From Zygnema cylindricum (Eukaryota > Streptophyta > Zygnematophyceae > Zygnematales > Zygnemataceae), in the NCBI GenBank assembly GCA_037447655.1, contig JBBHKE010001852.1, positions 226,501 through 286,500 on the forward strand: a DNA stretch of 60,000 nucleotides, read 5' to 3'. Every line of letters begins with the position of its first letter. The stretch's first letter is position 1. The notes below the pieces were generated by a model. The model was not told the DNA's origin. It ran no database searches and was given only the letters and a program-made list of their open reading frames with translations. The position numbers were made by a program, and so were the translations under genes. Shown here piece by piece: positions 32,310 to 41,233 of the stretch.

Positions 32310-32952
32310 GAAGATTTTTTACGCCAGGTACAATCCAAAATTTCCGGCGGTCTTTCACTTGTGGTACAGACTGCGGCAAGTGACGCTTCAGTCCATGACA
32401 TGACAAGACCGGATTTTTTCCATGATACGACAAATTTAACTTCGGTCCCTGAAACGAGGAATCCGGCTTTGGTCCTCGAAACGACAATTTTTTTCACTTG
32501 ACGCTCCGGACAATTTGTTGCTGCCCTGATTGGTTCGCAATACGGTCCTTGTTACGCAGTTGACGCCACCTGTCGAACAACTTGCTGTACGTCAAAGTAC
32601 GCATCTTATTTAACGGACTTGGAAGATTCACGAGAATCTCGCTCACGCCAACCTTGTCGACGTTAAAGATCCTCTTACATTGACTGCTGCTTTGAAACGA
32701 CTTGAAGCCGCCAAGTGGCAGCTTGCTGCTCCTTAGGAGTACGATGCATTGATGTTAAATAATACCTGATTCCTTTGCACCCTTCCACCAAATCGACGTG
32801 CGATGGGATCAAAATGGGTTTTTAAGATTATATGGCTGGCACTACCGCTATAAAATCAACTTTTTGGTTTCGACGCCTGCATTCTGATCTTTCCTTTCCC
32901 CCTTCTTCTCCCACCTCCATTTTTTGTGATTCTCATGGAGCATCGGCTCTTA
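32310..32952 (+). pseudogene. Copia-C RT / RNase H remnant with large deletion
   Basis: Near 32665-32830 the RT start is readable (DPLTLTAALKRLEAAKWQL, NRRAMGSKWVFKI) with two stops. At about 32830-32860 the text jumps straight to RNase H (FWFRRLHSDLSF, then SIFCDSHGASALM). The RT core with YVDD is therefore deleted. The frame stops at 32952 because G1 is inserted. Confidence 0.8.
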
Positions 32953-33240
32953 TGTCGAGCGTGCTCGAGAACCCCAAGGGAAAGGCCCACTGCCGAGAGT
33001 GGTTGGCCTCAGAGTCTTGCAAAGAACCCACCAATGCAAAGGCATCCCGTAATAATGATCATGCCCACTACTGCCCCCATCCCTCCCTTAGGAATGCATC
33101 CACAAATAGGAGAGGCAGAAGGACCGGGAATAGGAATGAGTGTATGGGAAGGCGAAAAGATCTCCCCTCCCCCTTCCTTTCCCCACCGAGCAAGAGAAAG
33201 GGGGTTGGGTTTCTGGTTTATCGGGTCGGTGCCCCAATTT
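32953..33240 (-). repeat. G1 terminal module A
   Basis: TGTCGAGCGTG on the plus strand at 32953 to CGGTGCCCCAATTT at 33240. Same sequence as 52943-53244 and 54426-54730. It forms the outer left edge of the G1 insertion, next to the target duplication. Confidence 0.85.
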
Positions 33241-33490
33241 ACATTATCCACGGGAAGTCTATAGCATTTGTTCCCTCAAAACCCACTATTTTAATACAAG
33301 GAAGTTGCACTTTTACTCTGGGAAGTTCACGCCAAAGCAAAAGAAACTACACGCGAATACACAAATGCACTACCACGTTAACATATAGAAATAAATAGGA
33401 ATGGTTGTTTCAAATTTAACAATATCACCTCGACCACAAAAATAAAATATAAGATGGAAGATATAAAAGATGGCAAAGCAAACTTAACAT
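33241..33490 (-). repeat. G1 terminal module B, truncated by Copia f
   Basis: Matches the start of the B modules at 49044 and 53245 (TTATCCACGGGAAGTCT, TGTTCCCTCAAAACCC, AGATGGAAGATATAAAAGATGG) and stops after AACTTAACAT, where the LTR of Copia f begins. Confidence 0.85.
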
Positions 33491-34458
33491 TGTAATTATG
33501 TGACCTCCATTGGTACACAGAATGTCCAGCTTATTTGAAGCCTCTAGGATAGTATATGCACTTTTGACTTTGACAATGAATAGGTCCCACCCTGGGACGC
33601 AAAAACTTTGACCAACTACACCTCTGTGTAGCGTGGAATCCCCTGAGTCCGCAGCAAAAAGAATCACTGAATTTGCTCACCTGAGCATTAAGTCATGGCT
33701 GACCAAAGTTGGTCCATAAATACAGGTGCTCTCTGGGAGAGAGGCTGAAAAACCGAAAAATATTCTAAGTCCTAAGCTACCTCTCTAAACCTATCTCTAA
33801 GGTACTAGACCAATCATATTACTGTAAAGTACAAGAAGGTACAGGTACCGCTGTACTTCTTGTACGGCCATAGTACGGCATGGCCGGTCCGCTGACGCGT
33901 GTCAGTTCCGGAGCCGTAGTTGCTCCTCCCGTAATGTCCGTTGTCCAACCATATGTTGCCACGTGTCATCCGCCGACATCTGCTCCGCAAACCGCCAAAT
34001 GTCTATTCCGGTATTCCGGCCCCACTGTGAGTCGTTCGATCTAGACATTTTAATTTCGTCCGTCGAAATTAAATGTTAATTCGTAATTTTCGTGCGGTCC
34101 CGATTTCGTGCGACGCGGTATGTTTCCATGCATAAATCGTTCCGTAACTTGTTAAATGAAATGTTCGGCGCTGTACGACTTTAAATTATTATCGCGCCAT
34201 ATACATGTATCGAATCTTCAAGGCTTACTAGATAAGGCGTACGGCGGTTCCGTACGGTGATCTTTCAGAGGTCACTGGGTCAATTCTCACAAGGTGAAGT
34301 AATATATTTTGCAAAGAAAAACTGCCTTGACTGATCACCCTGTCTCCTTTAGCTGCAGCAGGTAGCCATGGCTTTATACAGGTCCTTAGTGACTACGACA
34401 AGTATGAGGGTTGCAGTAAGTCTATAAGAAAGACTACAAAATACCTCCATTTTCAACA
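33491..34458 (-). repeat. 3' LTR of Copia copy f (968 bp)
   Basis: Minus strand: starts TGTTGAAAATGGAGG next to the polypurine tract, ends GGTCACATAATTACA at 33491. The body aligns with 14279-15247. Confidence 0.87.
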
Positions 34459-34471
34459 CTCCCCTTATTTT
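34459..34471 (-). other. Polypurine tract of copy f
   Basis: Minus-strand AAAATAAGGGGAG between the pol stop and the LTR, identical in copies c, e and g. Confidence 0.85.
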
Positions 34472-35149
34472 CTAGTCTATCTTTTGCTTCAATCCACACT
34501 TCTCCCTACATAATATCAATTTAGGAGAAGGGACCGGTTTAGTCATCATATCTGCTACCATCTCTCCATCCGATTTATATTCCAAACTATTTATTTTATT
34601 CTCAACCTTCTCTCTAACAAAGCTCAAACGAATATCCATATGATTTGCTTTAAAGTGATGCTTAGGGTTTGTTGCAATTGCGATCGCAACTTGATTGTCA
34701 CAAAATACTTTTTGCACTCCGCTTTTCATATATCCCAATTTTTGAAGCAAAGATTTCACCCACATTAATTCTTTCACAGCAGAACAAGAGGCCATATACT
34801 CAGCCTCCATGGTGGACTGAGCAATCAGCTTTTGCTGCTTACTGCTCCAACAACAAGCCCCATTCCCAACATACAACACATATCCAGAAGTACACCTCCT
34901 CATCGGAGCATCCCTATAACTGGCATCACTCCAAGTAGTGATGTCAGTGTTATCCCCACCCAGATGCAACCACAAATCTCGTGTTCCTACCAAATACCGC
35001 ATGACCCTTTTGGCCGCTTCCCAATCTTTCTTCCTAGGATCATTCAAACTCCTACTTAATACTCCCACAGCTGCTGCTATATCAGGACGAGTGCAATTCA
35101 TAAAATAGATCAAACTACCGACAACCTGTCTGTACGGAATAGTTTGCAT
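34472..35149 (-). CDS. Copia copy f RNase H (intact frame)
   Basis: A 225-codon open frame covers the whole RNase H region of the polyprotein: PYRQVVGSLIYFMN, RPDIAAAVGVLSRSL, WSDASYRDAPMRRCTSGYVL (first Asp), AQSTMEAEYMASC (Glu), FCDNQVAIAIA (Asp), KHHFKANHMDIRLSFVREKV and VADMMTKPVPSPKL. RNase H removes the RNA strand from the RNA-cDNA hybrid. Compared with copies c and e it has no stop. The conserved Gly of DASYG is Arg here. It is separated from RT by stops near 35150-35250. Confidence 0.87.
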   Translation of the reverse strand: MQTIPYRQVVGSLIYFMNCTRPDIAAAVGVLSRSLNDPRKKDWEAAKRVMRYLVGTRDLWLHLGGDNTDITTWSDASYRDAPMRRCTSGYVLYVGNGACCWSSKQQKLIAQSTMEAEYMASCSAVKELMWVKSLLQKLGYMKSGVQKVFCDNQVAIAIATNPKHHFKANHMDIRLSFVREKVENKINSLEYKSDGEMVADMMTKPVPSPKLILCREKCGLKQKID

Positions 35150-35246
35150 GAACTTACTTTCCTCAGGTCCTAAATCATTAATCTAAGATCAGGATTCCCT
35201 CTTCTGAGCTCCCCTCACTTCCCTTGTTCAAGTCCATTGGTGTCGT

Positions 35247-36120
35247 TTAACTATTTGCTTTATCCATTTGAAAATTTTCAAGCATATTCCCAATTGCTTC
35301 TTTATGGGTTAGTCTAATTATCTTCTTTTCTCTATCCCTCTCCATTTGTATTCCCAATATGTACTTTGCCTCTCCCAAATCTTTCATTTCAAATCTACTT
35401 TTTAGATCCTTTTTCAATCTATTAATTTTCACCATTGATCTACTCAAAATAAGCAAATCATCAACATATATGGCAATGAAAATTATACCTTCCTCATCCT
35501 CAAATAAGTAGAGGGAATGATCTGAACTAATTCGAATATATCCCAAACTTGTCAAAAACTCGTCCAACTTTTTATTCCATTGGCGTGGAGCTTGCATTAG
35601 TCCATAGAGGGACTTTATCAATCTGCACACCTTGCTTTCTTCTCCTTTCCCACAAATCCTTCCGGTTGTCGCATGAAGATCTCTTCTTCAAATTCTCCGT
35701 GTAAGAAAGCGGTTTTGATATCCATCTGGTGCACTTCCATGTCTTCCGCTGCCGCGAGACTAAGTAGGATCCGGACGGAGGGGAATCTAACAACTGGAGC
35801 AAAAGTCTCCTCATAATCGATTCCCTCCTTCTGTGTGAATCCCTTTGCCACTAATCTGGCTTTGTATCGATTGATAGTGTTATCTGGATTGAGTTTCAAT
35901 TTAAACACCCACTTGCACCCTATTAGTTTTCTATCCGGAGGACAATCCACCAACTCCCAAGTGTTTGCTTCCATAATGGAAGCCATCTCAATATTAATAG
36001 CTGTCACCCATCTACCACCTTCCGGACTATTAACTGCTTCTGAGTAAGTCTGGGTTCGCTCAAATGTGATAGCTTAGTTACCTTGTTGTTCACTTGTCTC
36101 TCTTGAAGTCTCTTTTACTT
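35247..36120 (-). pseudogene. Copia copy f reverse transcriptase, frameshifted
   Basis: 36007-35618 encodes WELVDCPPDRKLIGCKWVF, ARLVAKGFTQKEGIDYEET and HQMDIKTAFLHGEFEEE. A frameshift near 35625 moves to 35630-35247 with LYGLMQAPRQWNKKL and catalytic YVDD (IAIYVDDLLILSRS). A stop follows LENFQMDKANS. Another frameshift near 36120 separates it from the integrase frame. All RT blocks are present but not on one frame. Confidence 0.85.
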
Positions 36121-37712
36121 GTTCTTCCTCCTTCAAATTTTGACGCGGGAATCGAGGGTAATCTCGGGTTCCTCCGAACAACTTCACCTTCTCCCCTATC
36201 CGTGGAGTCCTTTTCCGGTCGTTCATCGTCCATTTCCCGTATTTCCTCGTTTTCTTCCTCGGTTTGAATCGGAAGGTGTGACTCCAAAAGCGGGTCACTC
36301 TCGGTCAGATTTTTCTCTTCCTCTGCATGGTTAGGCTGAACCGGAGTTCGGTTAGTAGAATATGCATCTAACTCACTTTCGGATTCAATTCTAATTGTGA
36401 CCGGTTTAGTATACTTAAAGGGATCTATGGATTTTCCTTCATCCATAACTACCAAGTGTTTTACTAGAATTATGTCTTCTCTACCGAGATCATAAACTCT
36501 ATACCCTTTTACGTTCTCATCATACCCAAGTAAGTATCCCGGCTTTCCTCTAGCATCTAACTTCCAATCAGATTTTTCTGTGTTTAAACTAAACACTTGA
36601 CTTCCAAACAGCTTTAAGTGTGATATGTTAGGTTTTCTCCCGGTCCATCTTTCATAAGGTGTTTGACCTTTTACAGTTGAGGTAAGGACTCTATTTTTGA
36701 GATAATTGGCACAATTCATAGCTTCTGCCCAAAAAATTTTCCTTATCTTTTTATCCGTCAACATACTACGGGCACTATCACTTAATGTCCGATTAAGTCT
36801 CTCGGCTACACCATTTTGTTCCGGGTTCTTTGGGACAGTCTTTTGGTGTTGAACCCCTTCCTCTTTCAAGTAATCCTCAAACTCATTAGAAGTGCATTCC
36901 CCCCCATTATCACTTCTTACTCTCTTTATAAGTGTCTCATGAAGCTTTTCACTCCATGATTTATATTCCTTAAAATAAGACGAGGCCTCAGATTTGTTTT
37001 TCAAGAAATATACTCTAGAGTATCTAGACCAATCATCAGTGATAGTAAGCATAAATCTTTTCCCTCCAACTGATGGCACTTTAGCCAGTCCCCATATGTC
37101 AGTGTGAACCAAATCTAAAACCTTTTCACCCTTATATGATGCGGTTTTTGGGAAAGGCAACCTGTGAGCTTTTCCTTGAGCACACCCACTACAATCATCC
37201 AAAGTCTCATCATCTCCAAAATGTATGCCCTCAATTACACCCATTTTCTTCATATCTTTTAATCTATCTAGATGCACATGTCCCAACCTTTTATGCCACA
37301 TCATCAAATCACTTACATCAGCATAGTAAACTCCCGTCTTTCCATTACTCAAATTCAGCCTAAACATTCCTTGGCTACCCTTTTCAGCTGTGAAGTACAC
37401 TTCATTCCCATACCTAGCAACAAAGACTCCTTTCTTAGTACTAGTCTCAAAACCCTTATCATCTAAGACCGACGTAGAGATAAGATTCTTGTTCAACTCT
37501 GGGATAAAAAGAACATCAGAGAAAGTGACTATGGATGCCTTTCCATCAACCAAGACTCTCAGATCCACAGATCCCACTAAATTAGTGGTGACTATTCTGC
37601 CATCCCCATACTCTATCTCTACAGTAGGGATCTTTCTCATTTTGGTAAACAAGAATTCAATGTCCATGGCTTTGATGATCCCATGGACATGTTGACTGCC
37701 GCTGCTTACCAT
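36090..37712 (-). CDS. Chimeric frame: G1 protease piece fused to Copia f integrase (540 codons)
   Basis: The first 20 residues (GSQHVHGIIKAMDIEF) belong to the G1 Gypsy protease. At 37652 the frame passes without interruption into Copia sequence (LFTKMRKIP, YGDGRIVTTN, DVLFIPELNKNLIST). It then encodes a complete Copia integrase: HKRLGH...CSGCAQGKAHR zinc motif, VHTDIWG (Asp), KRVRSDNGGE (Asp), NGVAERLNRTLSD (Glu), the FWAEAMNCANYLKNR block and the tail up to an acidic linker. A frameshift ends it at about 36120. This is the cleanest integrase in the window. The fusion is a by-product of rearrangement, so I do not propose it is expressed. Confidence 0.83.
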   Translation of the reverse strand: MVSSGSQHVHGIIKAMDIEFLFTKMRKIPTVEIEYGDGRIVTTNLVGSVDLRVLVDGKASIVTFSDVLFIPELNKNLISTSVLDDKGFETSTKKGVFVARYGNEVYFTAEKGSQGMFRLNLSNGKTGVYYADVSDLMMWHKRLGHVHLDRLKDMKKMGVIEGIHFGDDETLDDCSGCAQGKAHRLPFPKTASYKGEKVLDLVHTDIWGLAKVPSVGGKRFMLTITDDWSRYSRVYFLKNKSEASSYFKEYKSWSEKLHETLIKRVRSDNGGECTSNEFEDYLKEEGVQHQKTVPKNPEQNGVAERLNRTLSDSARSMLTDKKIRKIFWAEAMNCANYLKNRVLTSTVKGQTPYERWTGRKPNISHLKLFGSQVFSLNTEKSDWKLDARGKPGYLLGYDENVKGYRVYDLGREDIILVKHLVVMDEGKSIDPFKYTKPVTIRIESESELDAYSTNRTPVQPNHAEEEKNLTESDPLLESHLPIQTEEENEEIREMDDERPEKDSTDRGEGEVVRRNPRLPSIPASKFEGGRTSKRDFKRDK

Positions 37713-38132
37713 GCTTCAGAAGATGTTACTTGGGTAGGTTTGGGGTCTAAGTTCTTCAGGCTTTTTTTTCAATGCGGAAGTGGTAATAAGGTTGGGAATC
37801 GCTCTGGTGTCTACCACAGCGTCCTGGTACCCGCCGTACGCGTTAAGTTTGACATTGCCTGTCCGGTTCAGAATCAAACCTACGGACAAGATTTTGTTGT
37901 CCCTATCCACCATAGGGGTTTTAGAATCTGAAGACAAATATACCGCTGTTGGTGGTGTTACCCTATTGACTTTGTCTTTTTTGGAATGTATCTCTTCTCC
38001 TAGGGCTTGAATGAGGATCTCTTCGGGCAAATTATGGGAGGAGGCAAGAGTTTTGACATAGGTTAGGGCGTACGGCAAAAGGTGCCTGACTAGCATTACA
38101 ACAAGCCTAGAGGAAGGGAGTAGAGCTCTCAA
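37653..38132 (-). pseudogene. G1 protease (front half), active-site Gly lost
   Basis: Matches the G2 protease residue for residue in most positions (LVRHLLPYALTYVKTLASS, ILIQALGEEIHS, LILNRTGNVKLN, GGYQDAVVD). The retropepsin motif DTG of G2 is DTR here, which would inactivate it. A frameshift follows NLITTSALKK, and the second half is replaced by Copia f. Confidence 0.85.
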
Positions 38133-38936
38133 GGATGACGTCAGCGAATCTGGTCCCTGATCCTGTTAGTTCCATTCCTTGTCGTCACTCTCAGAACTGG
38201 AATCGGGACACAAGTGGAGTTTGGGGTGGTTCTTTGTCTGGGCGTTCGGCCATGAATCGGTCAAACTAATCTTGATTGCTCTGTTTGTATTCTTCCACTG
38301 ATTTCTTTCCCCGTTGCTATTTCTCGCTCTGGTAATTTTTGAAACCGGGAGGCAGTTTAGGTTTGGGAGGAAGAGGAGGAGGATGAGTGGGCTTGACCAC
38401 GAGGCCTATGTCACTGTTTAGCATTTCTGCCCGAGATGTGAAGGATAGAGGCCCGATGGCCTTCCGGCTTTGGTCTTTTTGGCCCATTTTCTGCTGGTCT
38501 CTCCGTTGATCGGAGGTTGAAGAGCAGAGTTATCTACGCCCATCTTCCACTCCCACATTCCACGCTCTGTGTAGAAAGCTGCTTCCATGGTGGGCATTTG
38601 GGGGTTCCAAATCCCAACCCATCAAATCATCGTCGTTAGCACCCGCTGTGCTTTGAATTTCAAGCTCTGCTAGCTTTGTAATAACTCCTGTTTCTGTCTT
38701 TGGAGTCGTTTCACGGCTGTAAGAGCAGCAGGCCGGGAAGACGATCCCAAACGAAGTGTAGCTAATTCGGCAGCCATGGCGGCCATCTGCTGACTCTGCT
38801 GTTGGATTATAATCTCTGGTGTAAGTCTTGGTGGAGCAACGGATGCTCGTTCAGGAGTCTCTGGTGTAGTTAGCAATGGACGACCCCAAGGGTAAAGAAT
38901 TTGCAGGGGAAGAGGGTTGACGGCAGTTTCTCCTCC
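38133..38936 (-). pseudogene. G1 gag-pol linker (Pro-rich and Gln-rich segments)
   Basis: No known domain. One minus frame has a Pro-rich run (VKPTHPPPLPPKPKLPPGF) near 38350-38400. 38876-38670 encodes a short Gln-rich, probably helical segment (IIIQQQSQQMAAMAAELATL). Stops separate them. They lie between the zinc knuckles and the protease. Confidence 0.5.
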
Positions 38937-39377
38937 TTACGTGAACATAGCGAATTGCATCATTTCCTTTGGAAATCCGTTCTTCCGAAAACATTGCCCC
39001 TCCTTGTGCCCCATAAAACCACAGGCTTCGCACTTGTGGCCATCGGTGGTATACTTGCTCCGGATCTCGTTGGAGATCTGGGCGTCGTCAAACTTTGGCA
39101 GTTTGATTTGCCGCAGTTGAGACAGGGACATTTTCGAAGTTTCGCTCCGGGGAGTGGGGCGGTAATTGTCCTTTGTTAGCGGTGTTCTTTCCCCCCCCCC
39201 AACTCCTTTGAGCCGTTCTTGCTGCTGCTTTTGGCTCCTTTCTGAACACTCTACTTCCCATTCCTTCAGCCTGAGGGCTAGCTCCGGTTTGAGTTTCCTA
39301 CTGCAGAGCTTCCATCCATGTCCACGTTGTTGACAATTTAGGCAATTGTAAAGAATTACTTGATCATCTACCCCCAT
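38937..39377 (-). CDS. G1 gag nucleocapsid region with two CCHC zinc knuckles
   Basis: An open frame of 146 codons. Knuckle 1 is CLNCQQRGHGWKLC (residues 14-27) and knuckle 2 is CEACGFMGHKEGQC (near residue 120), both C-x2-C-x4-H-x4-C. Between them is a charged Lys/Gln/Arg-rich stretch. CCHC knuckles bind the element RNA during packaging and priming. Two knuckles separated by about 90 residues is an unusual arrangement. The frame is bounded by stops on both sides, so it is a polyprotein piece. Confidence 0.83.
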   Translation of the reverse strand: MGVDDQVILYNCLNCQQRGHGWKLCSRKLKPELALRLKEWEVECSERSQKQQQERLKGVGGGERTPLTKDNYRPTPRSETSKMSLSQLRQIKLPKFDDAQISNEIRSKYTTDGHKCEACGFMGHKEGQCFRKNGFPKEMMQFAMFT

Positions 39378-39404
39378 TGCAGGTTCGGACCCGCTGTCCG
39401 CAAC

Positions 39405-39884
39405 TTACTTCCCTTTAAGCTTCCGCAAAGCTTGAAGTTCCACTTGTTCTTCCCCACTTAAAGAAGTTTCCACGGCGTATCTTGCAAAATTCGCTCTGGC
39501 CTTGCCAGTTATGGCCTTCTTGTTTGCCTCATTGTGAACAAAGTGGTCGTATAACTTCATTGCCACCAGTAAGATGTCCTTGGCAGAGGGATTTATGTAT
39601 TGGATTGCTTGTCCGGCAATCCAATTATCCAAAGCAGTCTGCCCTGTCGGTCCGAAGGAATAATAGATAGCTATAAAATACTTTGTGGCCATTGCAGGAA
39701 GGTCAATGTTCGACAATTTGGTTTTCTGGCAAAGGCTTGAAAGAAGGTTGACGAGAGTTTGGGGAGTCTCGTTTTTCAAGCATCGGAATTCTGTGAATTC
39801 CTTGATTGCCGATTTTGTTCTTTTCGGTGTAGAGGAGTCCCCGATATTAAAAAAGGTAGTGCAAGGGGTGGGATTCACCACCAT
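39405..39884 (-). CDS. G1 gag capsid C-terminal part
   Basis: A 159-codon frame, largely helical, with SAIKEFTEFRCLKNETPQTL, YFIAIYYSFGPTGQTALDNW and AKDILLVAMKLYDHF. The position directly before the zinc knuckles, and the E-F-x-x-L-K-x-x-x-E-T-like pattern, are typical of retroelement capsid C-terminal domains. The exact family is not recognised. Confidence 0.65.
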   Translation of the reverse strand: MVVNPTPCTTFFNIGDSSTPKRTKSAIKEFTEFRCLKNETPQTLVNLLSSLCQKTKLSNIDLPAMATKYFIAIYYSFGPTGQTALDNWIAGQAIQYINPSAKDILLVAMKLYDHFVHNEANKKAITGKARANFARYAVETSLSGEEQVELQALRKLKGK

Positions 39885-40113
39885 GCGTGTTGCCGCCCGA
39901 GCTGCCTGAATGGCTTGCAGTTGGTTAATGTAGGCCCTTCTTTGGGCCTACAGCTTCATATCATCGGTGAACGTGGCTGTCACAGGTGAGGCCGCCGCTG
40001 CACCCAAGTCAGCCTCCGCTTGAAAATAGCCGCCTCAAGAGCTGGATCAGATATCTTAATGCTAGGAGCCATCAAGAGAGGTTGACGCTCCATATAGTAT
40101 GCCAACGCCCCTA
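39885..40113 (-). pseudogene. G1 gag capsid, middle part (downstream of the Copia g insertion)
   Basis: The minus frame begins at the insertion edge (ALAYYMERQPLLMAP) and continues ISDPALEAAIFKRRL with a stop. It is the direct continuation of the frame at 46573-47055: removing Copia g and one target repeat joins NYLSGG to ALAYYME in frame. Confidence 0.78.
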
Positions 40114-41169
40114 TGTAGAAATTAATGGTCCATTTTAAGTATTTTTTAGGTCTAAATAGAAATATAGAAAGAAGCCGGGGCAGTCTACCTCTAACTTCTC
40201 TCTCCAACTCTCAAACTTGTCGCAGTCACTAAGAAATTGGAGAGGGAGCTAGAGCCATGGCTACCTAGGCTATCCAAAGGTTTACGGGAAATTTATATTA
40301 GTTAGGGGTTTATTTACTAAAAGGTATGTGTCGGCCACAGGAATTTGATCTTGGTACCTATCGGCCGATAGACAACGGGTAGCCGGTAGCCTTATCTGTT
40401 AAGTCTAGACCTAGTGTTAGGTACTATATGGTTTGATATTTAATTAAACATCAATTTGTAGGATAATTCATTTAACTGTAACTCTGTACGGGATACATAG
40501 ATCCGGTAATGTATAAGTACGGATTACGATACGGATAAGAAATCAATACCGCGCATTTATTTATGTAGTGAAATGAATACCGCACATGAATTTATTACGG
40601 CTACGATCAAATTCGAATTCAATCGGACGCCCGGAATTAGCGACGAGATCGCGAAAGAAGATTTTGGCGATTTGTGGCCATCGCCACATCGGATGACACG
40701 TGGCGAAATTACATTGGATCATGGTATCTTTGGAGATTATGGCACCGAATCTGGATATGACATGTGACGACATTTTGGCCATGTCGTACAATGTCCGTAC
40801 ATAAAGTACACCGACAGCTGTACTTTTGCATACTGAACTGTAATCTGATTGGTTCTGTACGTCAGTAGATTGAGTCTGTGAGAGAGATAGGACTTAGAAA
40901 AATTAGGAGATAGGACCCTCTCTCCTAGAGAGCTTCTGTACAAAAAGTCAACTTTGGCCCTCCATAACTTACTACTCAGGGGAGTGAATTCAGAGATTCT
41001 TTTTGCTATCGACTCAGGGGAGTCTTGCCTTCACAAGGGTGCAGGTGGTCAAAGTTTTTGTCTGCCAGGGTGGCAGTTGTTTTTGCTGAAACACAAAGGG
41101 GTTAGAGTTATCCTAGAGGCTTCTTCGAAGCTGTCCACTCTGAGGACTTATGGAGGTCTCAAAGTTTCA
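40114..41169 (+). repeat. 5' LTR of Copia copy g (1056 bp)
   Basis: TGTAGAAATTAATGG to CTCAAAGTTTCA. Aligns end to end with 45521-46572. It contains ACACGTGGCGAAATTACATT, GACATGTGACGACATTTTGG and CCCTCTCTCCTAGAGAG blocks common to the family LTRs. Confidence 0.93.
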
Positions 41170-41184
41170 GGTTATAGGCCCACC
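41170..41184 (+). other. Primer-binding site of copy g
   Basis: GGTTATAGGCCCACC, one base different from the complement of the initiator Met-tRNA anticodon stem-loop, directly after the LTR. Confidence 0.8.
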
Positions 41185-41233
41185 CTCTAGGGTACCAATC
41201 TTTAATGGAACTGGCTTCATATACTAGGAAAGT

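Larger units (their letters stand above)
30075..32952 (+). mobile_element. Copia-C, left part (gag to RNase H), interrupted by G1
   Basis: This plus-strand Copia differs from the a-g family. Left to right it has gag, protease, integrase and a much reduced RT/RNase H. It is cut at 32952 by the Gypsy G1 and resumes at 50223, with target duplication CTTA at 32949-32952 and 50223-50226. Removing G1 and one CTTA joins the RNase H codons in frame (SHGASALM to KNPIHHSRTKH). The 5' LTR is missing. Confidence 0.88.
33491..37652 (-). mobile_element. Copia copy f: pol and 3' LTR, minus strand, fused to G1 protease
   Basis: Minus-strand order from 37652 is: pre-integrase, integrase, RT, RNase H, polypurine tract (34459-34471) and 3' LTR (33491-34458). 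The 5' LTR, gag and protease active site are absent. At 37652/37653 the Copia frame runs directly into the G1 protease frame. The LTR (968 bp) and proteins match copy c very closely. It sits between G1 module B and G1 protease, so insertion was followed by a deletion covering Copia front and Gypsy pol. Confidence 0.88.

Noticed and set aside
32832-33398. A 188-codon plus-strand open frame
   Set aside because: It begins in the Copia-C RNase H remnant and then reads through G1 terminal modules A and B. The join is an insertion edge (32952/32953), so this is not a gene.
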